DNA from: Candidatus Foliamicus numerosus
GTDB lineage: Bacteria > Pseudomonadota > Gammaproteobacteria > Steroidobacterales > Foliamicaceae
NCBI GenBank assembly: GCA_028285945.1
Contig: JAPYNE010000020.1
Location: forward strand, 1 to 32,182
Direction: 5' to 3'
DNA: 32,182 nucleotides
Part shown: one piece after another, positions 1-5,759 of the stretch
How positions within the stretch are numbered: position 1 is the stretch's first letter
How the letters are laid out: each line of letters starts with the position of its first letter
Translations under genes and position numbers: made by a program
The notes under the pieces: model-generated
Databases searched by the model: none
What the model was told of the DNA's origin: nothing
The model's input: the letters and a program-made list of their open reading frames with translations, nothing else

Positions 1-10
1 GCATGAGCGC

Positions 11-60
11 CCCGGCGCGCCCCCCGCTCCGGTCGCTGCGCTCCCTTCGCGGGGGGCGCG
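11..60. repeat. GC-rich inverted repeat at window edge
   Basis: Positions 16-27 (CGCGCCCCCCGC) and 49-60 (GCGGGGGGCGCG) form a perfect 12-bp inverted repeat around a 21-base loop. It lies immediately before the IS-end motifs and the ABC transporter fragment. It could be the end of a palindromic element cut by the window edge; its loop does not clearly match the two palindromic elements near 2665 and 3877. There is no T-tract, so it is not called a terminator. Confidence 0.5.
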
Positions 61-85
61 AAGCGCCTTTGAGGGTAAACTCCCG

Positions 86-121
86 ACCGGACACTTCATG
101 TGCTCTAAAACCGGACACTTC
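86..121. mobile_element. Insertion sequence end with duplicated ACCGGACACTTC motif
   Basis: The motif ACCGGACACTTC (or near variants) occurs twice, around 86-97 and 110-121, 24 bases apart. On the other strand it reads GAAGTGTCCGGT. Repeated terminal motifs of this kind are typical of IS21-family ends, which fits the istA fragment found further right. The ABC transporter reading frame begins inside this motif, so the gene was probably truncated by the element. Family assignment is inference. Confidence 0.45.
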
Positions 122-1039
122 TATTTGTCCGCAACATATAGCCTCAGTCTGATCCTAAGTACGCTAGTCGCCGTATGGGGCCAACGAAAACTAAGGAATT
201 ATGGTGAGCGAGCCGAGAAATACCGAATTAGATTCGGCGAGCTAGCAAACAAAGTTTGGCCGAATGTGGTTGCAGGAAATAAGTTTGATTGCGATAGATT
301 CGATCATTACTCACGCCGCGTAGTAAATAGTTTTGGAATTAGAAGACTTGGGTCGATTCGATTCTCGATAATCTTACAGGCCAGCCTCGCAATAATTGCC
401 TTTGTTCCAACACTTGCCGCTCTGCTATGGCCCGTATTCCATTCATCGTCACAAGCCAACTTGCTGCCTTCTCTGCTGTTATTGCCGCCCACAATAATGG
501 CGCTAAATAGCCAAGCACAAATTGTATCCATGATAAGTGTAGTCGGTCTTTGGAGTGGTCGTTTTAGTGCGATAAGTGTAATCCTTGAGAAATCGGACGC
601 CAAAGAAATTGAACAGCGTATAGATAGCAATTCGCTTATAGTCCAAGCGCCGGTCCCTATCACTTCACTAAAGACACTTGACCTAGAGCGCTGGCTTGAA
701 GAATTGGACCACGGCGGCAGGGTCACCATACGAGGGAGAAATGGGGCAGGGAAAACAAGCCTACTCTTAAAGATCAAGGAGTTACTAGGTGCTGACGCAT
801 ACTTTTACTCCTACAGCGATCAGCTATTACTAGGCGGCAGACATGCGGCTCAATCTACGGGACAGCGATTGAGAAGACACATTGAAGCCATTTCTCAGAT
901 GGGGGGAATTCGCTTCTTGCTGCTGGATGAGTGGGACGCTAATCTCGACACCAAGAATATCGAAATAATGTCAGCTCAGATAGAGGAAATCTGTAGGCAA
1001 GGAATAAGCGTGATTGAAGTTAGGCATCGAAGAAATTAG
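98..1039 (+). pseudogene. N-terminally truncated ABC exporter (partial membrane domain plus ATPase)
   Basis: The 313-residue frame encodes the second half of an ABC exporter. Hydrophobic segments lie near residues 12-28, 88-112 and 120-150. An ATPase part follows, with Walker A GRNGAGKT near residue 213, a degenerate signature (STGQ) near 254, Walker B LLLDEWDAN near 276 and a switch histidine near the C terminus (VRHRR). Full exporters of this class are about 550-600 residues, so roughly half the membrane domain is missing. The ATG at 98 lies inside an IS-end motif and is probably not the original start. The Walker A to Walker B spacing is very short, which occurs in some peptide-exporter ATPases and suggests, without proving, a peptide substrate. 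Base composition is visibly AT-richer than in mdh or gshA, consistent with recent transfer. Probably non-functional. Confidence 0.65.
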
Positions 1040-1108
1040 CTCTTCACTCCAGAATCATCCATCCTAACTGAGGGGGACACGGTGTCTCGACGAACTCTCC
1101 TTCTCTGG

Positions 1109-1352
1109 CAGGGCCATTCCGAAGTTGTCATTAAGTCGATTGGCCGGTTGCCGGATGTAGTGGTTTGTTTGCGGAGGAGGCTGCGGGACGGTTCGGCGGC
1201 GTTCGCCGGTTGTTCCGGCGCGCTTCGCGGACGTGTTCCGGTCTATGCGCGCTGCCGGCGCGCGCCTGCGAGCGGTCCTCGTCGTAGGCGAAGTCGCGGA
1301 CGTAATGGACGCGGTTCTCGATTTCCCGGTGGCCGCGGTTGAGCGCGAGCAT
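1109..1352 (-). pseudogene. ISAs1-like transposase remnant (C-terminal part) with possible IS end
   Basis: On the minus strand the frame starting at 1352 reads NRGHREIENRVHYVRDFAYD near its start. This resembles the conserved C-terminal motif of ISAs1/H-repeat DDE transposases (RGHW.IENRLHYVRD). After about 30 residues the similarity is lost, which suggests a frameshift. At 1109-1113 the plus strand begins CAGGGCCATTCC, and CAGGG is a usual start of ISAs1 terminal repeats, so 1109 may be the element's outer edge. Only the 3' end of the element survives. The family call rests on one motif. Confidence 0.5.
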
Positions 1353-1355
1353 CTC

Positions 1356-1591
1356 GGACGGCCCGGCGCGGCCGGGATGGACCGTAAGACGGTCCGCAAG
1401 TATCTCAAGGCGGGTCTGAAGGCGCCTTCGTATGGGCCGCGGGCGCCGTTGCTGGATCCGTATCGGTCGTATTTGCGCGAGCAGGTGACGGCGTATCCGG
1501 GCCTGCGGGCCACCCGCCTGTTGCGGGAGATTCGGGCGCTAGGCTATCCGGGCGGCTATTCCCAGCTGACCGCCTACGTCCGGACGATCCG
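1356..1591 (+). pseudogene. istA: IS21-family IstA transposase fragment
   Basis: The plus-strand frame through 1377 reads MDRKTVRKYLKAGLKAPSYG, then LDPYRSYLREQVTAYPGL, LLREIRALGYPGGYSQL and YVRTIR. This matches the N-terminal helix-turn-helix and linker region of IS21 IstA transposases, roughly residues 30-100 of about 500. The fragment ends at 1591, right before the mdh stop codon (1593-1595). The downstream catalytic domain and IstB are absent. The frame continues into mdh antisense sequence and means nothing there. A dead remnant that marks a junction beside mdh. Confidence 0.75.
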
Positions 1592-1592
1592 C

Positions 1593-2573
1593 CTACAGGG
1601 CCAGTTTGTTTGCCGCGTTTCGTTCTTCCAGCAGTTCTTCGCCGGTTCTCCGGATTCGATCCCGCGAGAACTCGTCCGAGTCCAGCCCCTGCACGATTTC
1701 CCAGGCGCCGTCCGCGCAGCGCACCGGATACGAGAAGTACACGCCGTCCGGGGCGCCGTAGCTGCCGTCGCTGGGCACCGCCATGCTCACCCAGTCGCCG
1801 TCGCGCGTGCCGTGCGCCCAGTCGCGCATGTGGTCGATGGCGGCGCTGGCGGCGGAAGCCGCGCTTGAAGTGCCCCGCGCCTGGATCACCGAGGCGCCGC
1901 GCTGCTGCACGGTGGCGATGAATTCGCCCCTGGCCCAGCCCGCATCGACCAGCGCCATTGCCGGCTCGCCGTCCACCAGCGCCTGCGAAAGGTCCGGGTA
2001 CTGGGTGGCCGAGTGGTTTCCCCATATGATCATCCGCTCCACGGCGCTCACGTGATGCCCGGTTCGGGCCGCGAGTTGCGCGCAGGCCCGGTTATGGTCC
2101 AAGCGGGTCATTGCCGAGAAATTGCGGGGATCCATGTCCGGCGCGTTCGATGCCGCGATCAGCGCATTGGTGTTGGCCGGGTTGCCCACCACCAGAACCT
2201 TGGCCCGCTCGTCGGCCTGTTCGTTCAGCACGGCCCCTTGGCGGGAGAATATGCGCGCGTTTTCGGTGAGCAAGTCCGCGCGCTCCATCCCCGGGCCCCG
2301 CGGTTTTGCCCCCACCAGGAAAACATACTCGGCTCCGCGGAAGCCTTCCTCCAAGCGGTCGGTCATGGTGACTTCGTGCAGCGATTCGAACGCGCAGTCG
2401 GCGAGTTCCATGGCAACGCCCTCCAGCGCTTTCATGGCGGGGGCGATTTCGATCAGGCGCAGTGTGAGCGGTTGCCCGTAACCGAGGAGCTGGCCCGATG
2501 CGATGCGGAATGCGAGCTGATAGCCGATCTGCCCGGCGGCGCCGGTTATGGCAATCTGGGTGGATTGTGGCAT
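1593..2573 (-). CDS. mdh: Malate dehydrogenase
   Basis: NAD-dependent malate dehydrogenase, interconverting malate and oxaloacetate in the TCA cycle in the cytoplasm. From the ATG at 2573 it is 326 residues, the usual length for this Mdh type. The dinucleotide loop GAAGQIGYQ sits near residue 10. The substrate arginines are in [15 protein letters not shown]. The catalytic pair appears as TRLDHNRA (Asp) and [12 protein letters not shown] (His). A longer frame back to 2669 runs into the palindromic repeat and lacks family similarity, so 2573 is preferred. The gene abuts an istA remnant at its 3' end, so its native terminator may be lost. gltA, the partner enzyme for oxaloacetate, lies 25 kb away in the same window. 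Confidence 0.97.
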   Translation of the reverse strand: MPQSTQIAITGAAGQIGYQLAFRIASGQLLGYGQPLTLRLIEIAPAMKALEGVAMELADCAFESLHEVTMTDRLEEGFRGAEYVFLVGAKPRGPGMERADLLTENARIFSRQGAVLNEQADERAKVLVVGNPANTNALIAASNAPDMDPRNFSAMTRLDHNRACAQLAARTGHHVSAVERMIIWGNHSATQYPDLSQALVDGEPAMALVDAGWARGEFIATVQQRGASVIQARGTSSAASAASAAIDHMRDWAHGTRDGDWVSMAVPSDGSYGAPDGVYFSYPVRCADGAWEIVQGLDSDEFSRDRIRRTGEELLEERNAANKLAL

Positions 2574-2664
2574 GACTTTCCGGCCTGTAGCGGGGACAGG
2601 AATTGTATCGCCATATGGAGGGCATGAAGGTGCGCCGCCGCCTTCCGCGGGACGCATGGATTCC

Positions 2665-2825
2665 GCCATTCCTCACGCTCCTTTCCTCCGGGAGACGCAT
2701 GACTACTTGAAGCTTGACCTGGAAGGTCAAGAACCCATCCATGGGGCTTGGCGGCGTGCTCGCGTCGGGACATCGACGCTCGCTGTCGCCGACACTCCCG
2801 AAAGGAAGGGAGCGTGAGGAATGGC
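2665..2825. repeat. Dispersed palindromic element, copy A (161 bp)
   Basis: Arms at 2665-2694 and 2795-2825 are near-perfect inverted repeats, both bounded by GCCATTCC/GGAATGGC. The core shares with copy B (3877-4000, opposite orientation) the motifs GGGAGACGCATGA, CCATGGGGCTTG, TGCTCG and CGGGACATCG. Copy A has an extra internal stretch with its own hairpin, CTTGACCT...AGGTCAAG, around 2715-2733. No gene fits inside. The structure resembles a MITE or REP-type element rather than a terminator. It separates mdh from the divergent small exported protein gene. Confidence 0.75.
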
Positions 2826-2956
2826 TAGGGCTGCTATATTTGCGGAATACGCCGCAGTGCAACCAATTGCCTTGCCAGCGGCATCAAAGAGGTGAATGAC
2901 AGGACACTGGCGCCTGCCACGGATCATATCTCAGAGACTGGAGAGAGAATCAGGGC

Positions 2957-3364
2957 ATGAACAGCAAAACCATAGGCCTATCGGTGTGCGCGGCGGCGCT
3001 TGTGTTCGGGGCGGCTGGCGCGCCGCAGGCGGACGACGCGGCTACCTTCAACACGCATGGCCTGGATCGGGAAGCCATTCACGCCGGCCTGGTCGGCTAT
3101 GAATCGCCGCCCGCCAGCGAGCTGGCGCGGGACATTACCCGGGAAATCGTGGGCGCCCAAGGCAGTGAAGCGCTGGCGCTAGCCGATTTTCGTTCCTCGG
3201 CGAGCGGGTTCCAGCCGCAGGAAGCGCCGGGATTGCCCGTGAAGCGCGCCGCTAGCGGCGGCCAGTCAGGGCGGGATGCCGGCGGCGAAAATTCCTCGGT
3301 ACTGATCGCCTGGCTTCGCGCCGGCTTGGCGAAGCTGGCGGAACTGCTGGTGCTGCGGAACTAG
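2957..3364 (+). CDS. Small exported protein of unknown function
   Basis: A 135-residue protein that I do not recognise. It starts with a Sec-type signal: MNSK, then a hydrophobic stretch (IGLSVCAAALVFGAAGA), with likely cleavage near residue 25 (PQA/DD). The mature part is Ala/Gly/Ser-rich, with low complexity around residues 75-110 and a short amphipathic C-terminal helix (WLRAGLAKLAELLVL). It has no cysteines after the signal region and no catalytic motif. A purine-rich stretch (GGAGAG) lies about 12 bases before the ATG and supports the start. It converges on the next small gene. A periplasmic location is inferred from the signal only. Confidence 0.7.
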   Translation: MNSKTIGLSVCAAALVFGAAGAPQADDAATFNTHGLDREAIHAGLVGYESPPASELARDITREIVGAQGSEALALADFRSSASGFQPQEAPGLPVKRAASGGQSGRDAGGENSSVLIAWLRAGLAKLAELLVLRN

Positions 3365-3382
3365 GGCTAGCGGGTCCTAGCC
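3365..3382. terminator. Candidate hairpin between two convergent small genes
   Basis: GGCTAG (3365-3370), loop CGGGTC, CTAGCC (3377-3382) is a perfect 6-bp stem right after the stop at 3364. There is no T-run on either side, so intrinsic termination is uncertain. Confidence 0.3.
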
Positions 3383-3415
3383 GTCTCTCCGCAGAGCCTG
3401 CTCGACCGGAGTTCG

Positions 3416-3766
3416 TTAGTCGTCCTTGCTGTTGAGCTCGTTCCAGAGGCGGATCTGCTCGTTCATCTGCTCCGCCAACTGTTGCTCCCGATCGACCGAA
3501 CTGTCGTAGCGTCTCACAAACAAGGCTTCGCGCTCTTCCGTGCGTGATTCCTCGTCCAGTGAATTGAAATCGTCTTCCAAGCATTGGCGGTAGCTTTCGA
3601 GCGCGCCCTGAAATTCCCGAAATTCGCCGATTGCGGCCTTGAACTCTTCGAGCGTCATTTCCGCCGCGCTCGGCATGGTGGGCTCGTCCGGGTAGTCGCA
3701 GCCCGCCCAAGCCGCGCCGCCTGCAAGCATGATTGACAGGCCGGTGAGTATGGCGATACGTTGCAT
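3416..3766 (-). CDS. Small periplasmic protein of unknown function, helical and acidic
   Basis: A 116-residue protein of no family I recognise. The N terminus is a Sec signal (MQRIAILTGLSIMLAGGAAWA), cleaved probably before Gly22-Cys23. The residues before Cys23 (WAG) do not fit a lipobox well. The mature part has two cysteines (Cys23 and one near residue 62) that could form a disulfide. It is otherwise acidic and helical, with heptad-like stretches (EFKAAIGEFREFQGALESY and DREQQLAEQMNEQIRLWNEL) suggesting a short coiled coil. AGGAGG lies just before the ATG (plus strand CCTCCT at 3773-3778). It looks like a real, expressed gene of the cell envelope. Confidence 0.75.
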   Translation of the reverse strand: MQRIAILTGLSIMLAGGAAWAGCDYPDEPTMPSAAEMTLEEFKAAIGEFREFQGALESYRQCLEDDFNSLDEESRTEEREALFVRRYDSSVDREQQLAEQMNEQIRLWNELNSKDD

Positions 3767-4209
3767 GTCTTCCTCCTATGCTGCCTATGCTGCGGCCCGA
3801 CTCCAAGACGTTTGCCGTCAGCCGGGCAATTATGCCCCAAGCCATAGCACGGCTATGCCTTAAGCACACAGATGAAGCCATTCCCCGCCCCCCTCTTTTG
3901 GGAGCATCGGAGGCAGGGTGAGCGCCGATGTCCCGGCGCGAACGAGCAAGCCCCATGGACGGGTTCATGCGTCTCCCAAAAGAGGGGGGCGGGGAATGGC
4001 GAGGGGCCAAGCATAATTCTGCGCGGCCTCCACGCCCCTTGGCGCAATAGGCGGGCTTGCCCGTTCCATTGCGGTCGAAGGTTGTTCGTCAGCCGCCCCG
4101 AACAATCGGCCTGTGCGCTTACAATCGGCGTACGCAGAGCACTCGGAAACCATAAACCTTTTGTTCTCCAAATTGCAGCCGTGCCGATAAAGGGTGCCGG
4201 TTTACCGTT
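3767..4209. other. Intergenic region upstream of gshA: palindromic element plus a second hairpin
   Basis: No gene was found in these 443 bases. They hold palindromic element copy B (3877-4000). To its right is a separate two-part hairpin: CGCAAT 4043-4048 pairs with ATTGCG 4068-4073, and CGGGC 4052-4056 with GCCCG 4059-4063. TACAAT at 4120-4125 could be a -10 box for gshA, but I see no matching -35. The hairpin fits no RNA family I know. Confidence 0.45.
3877..4000. repeat. Dispersed palindromic element, copy B (124 bp, perfect 28-bp arms)
   Basis: Arms 3877-3904 and 3973-4000 are exact reverse complements over 28 bases, starting GCCATTCCCC and ending GGGGAATGGC. The 68-base core, read on the minus strand, carries the same motifs as copy A: GGGAGACGCATGA, TCCATGGGGCTTG and CGGGACATCGGCGCTC. 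The arm sequence differs between copies (A: CTCACGCTCC; B: CCCGCCCCCC), yet in each copy both arms agree. That is compensated change, which points to selection for or mechanistic maintenance of pairing. Confidence 0.8.
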
Positions 4210-5757
4210 GTGGGCGCGATCTTCGAGAAACGAATCAGGCGGCTGAGCCGGCGACAGTTGCTTGGGGGGCTGCGCGGCGTGGAGCGCGAGTGCTTGCGTG
4301 TGACGGGGGCCGGACGTGTGGCGCCCACCGGCCATCCGCGGCCACTGGGCTCGGCGCTCACGCATCGCTATATCACTACGGACTTTGCCGAAGCCCTGCT
4401 TGAGCTGATTACGCCTCCGGCAAAGTCCAATCGCGACATATGCGACTGGCTGGCTGCCTTGCACGAGTTCGTTCTGGGGCAGATCGCCGCCGAGCTGATC
4501 TGGCCGGCAAGCATGCCTCCGGCGATACTGGACGATGGCGATCTCCAACCGGCGCAATACGGCGATTCCAACATTGGCAGGCTCAAGCATGTGTATCGAC
4601 TTGGCTTGGCCAACCGTTATGGCCCGAGAATGCAGGCCATCTCGGGCATCCATTTCAATTATTCTCCGCCGCCGGAGCTGTGGAGCGCTCTGCCCCATCA
4701 GGACGGCCCTCCGTCCGGCGTGGCGGCCAAGCGCTCATCCTGGATGATGGGCCAGATGCGCAACACGCGCCGGCTGGCTTGGCTGCCCGCCTACCTTCTC
4801 GGCGCTTCGCCCGCGTTTCACTCCAGTTTGTCGGCGGCGCGCCCGCCCGGCCTGAAGAAGGGCCGCGGCGGCACGCTGTACGCCCCGGATGCCACTTCCC
4901 TGAGGATGAGCACGCTTGGCTACACCAGCGCCCTGCAGGCCGGGCTGGTGATTTCGGCCAACAGTCTGCATCAGTATGTGCGGGATCTGGAGGCCGCCGT
5001 GCATGCGCCCCACGCCGGCTACGCGAAACTTGGCGTTCGCGTCAACGGCGAGCACCGGCAGTTGTCGGCCAGCGTGCTGCAAGTCGAAAACGAGTACTAC
5101 TCGCCGGCCCGCCCGAAACGCCGGATTCGCCGCGGCGAACGGGCAGCCACCGCATTGCGCCGGCGCGGAGTGGAGTATCTGGAATTGAGGCTGGTGGACG
5201 CGGACCCTTTCGAGCCTCTGGGCGTGAGTGCGGAGTCGATGCGCTTTATGGAGGCGTTCCTCTTGTACTGCCTTCTGGAAGAGAGTCCGCCAATGCCTGC
5301 CCGCGAGCATCTCGCCTCGATGTCGAATCTCGATGCCACGGCTTGGCGGGGCCGGGCGAAGAACGCGAAACTGTTTCGCGATGGCCGGGAGGTTCGCTTG
5401 AGGGACTGGGGCCTTGAGGTGTGCGATGGCTTGGCGCTCCTGTGCGAGGCGCTGGACGGCCAGTCGGACGGCCCCTGCGGCAAGGCGCTGCGCGCTGCGC
5501 GTGAATGCCTGCGCGACCCGCAGCTGGCTCCGGCGGCCCGTGTGCTCGATGAACTGGGCAAGGCTGGCTGGGACCATCAGGCTTGGGGCATGGAGAAGGC
5601 GCTTGCCGCTTCCCGGCCCCCTGTGGTTCCGCCCAACTCGGCGCGCCGCAGGGCGCTCAAGGAGGAGGCGCCGGCTTCGCTGAGGCGCCAGGAATCGATG
5701 GAGGCTCTTGAGGAGCCGCCTTTCGGCGATTTTCTCGCCCGGTATCTGGCAGCCTGA
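4210..5757 (+). CDS. gshA: Glutamate-cysteine ligase
   Basis: Catalyses the first, ATP-dependent step of glutathione synthesis, joining glutamate to cysteine in the cytoplasm. The 515-residue length agrees with the enterobacterial-type GshA (about 518). Conserved stretches include GVERECLRV near residue 23, GHPRPLGSALTHRYITTDFA near 41-60, ELITPP, AQYGDSNIGRLKHVYR near 115, the core AISGIHFNYS near 143, LGASPAFHSS near 197 and LQVENEYYSPARPKR near 290. The start is GTG at 4210 with no clear Shine-Dalgarno, so it is less certain than the rest. The next gene starts 2 bases after the stop, implying co-transcription and probable translational coupling. gshB is not in the window. Confidence 0.95.
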   Translation: MGAIFEKRIRRLSRRQLLGGLRGVERECLRVTGAGRVAPTGHPRPLGSALTHRYITTDFAEALLELITPPAKSNRDICDWLAALHEFVLGQIAAELIWPASMPPAILDDGDLQPAQYGDSNIGRLKHVYRLGLANRYGPRMQAISGIHFNYSPPPELWSALPHQDGPPSGVAAKRSSWMMGQMRNTRRLAWLPAYLLGASPAFHSSLSAARPPGLKKGRGGTLYAPDATSLRMSTLGYTSALQAGLVISANSLHQYVRDLEAAVHAPHAGYAKLGVRVNGEHRQLSASVLQVENEYYSPARPKRRIRRGERAATALRRRGVEYLELRLVDADPFEPLGVSAESMRFMEAFLLYCLLEESPPMPAREHLASMSNLDATAWRGRAKNAKLFRDGREVRLRDWGLEVCDGLALLCEALDGQSDGPCGKALRAARECLRDPQLAPAARVLDELGKAGWDHQAWGMEKALAASRPPVVPPNSARRRALKEEAPASLRRQESMEALEEPPFGDFLARYLAA

Positions 5758-5759
5758 CG

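Noticed and set aside
2574-2669. Upstream extension of mdh to an ATG at 2669
   Set aside because: The added 32 residues are low complexity, reach into the palindromic repeat and are not found in Mdh, which has its normal length from 2573.
2665-4000. Possible CRISPR-like or terminator reading of the palindromic copies
   Set aside because: Only two widely spaced copies with long arms and no regular spacers, and no T-tracts after the stems.
4043-4073. Two-part hairpin upstream of gshA as a riboswitch or 6S-type RNA
   Set aside because: A single hairpin with no recognised conserved motif; recorded only as part of the intergenic region.
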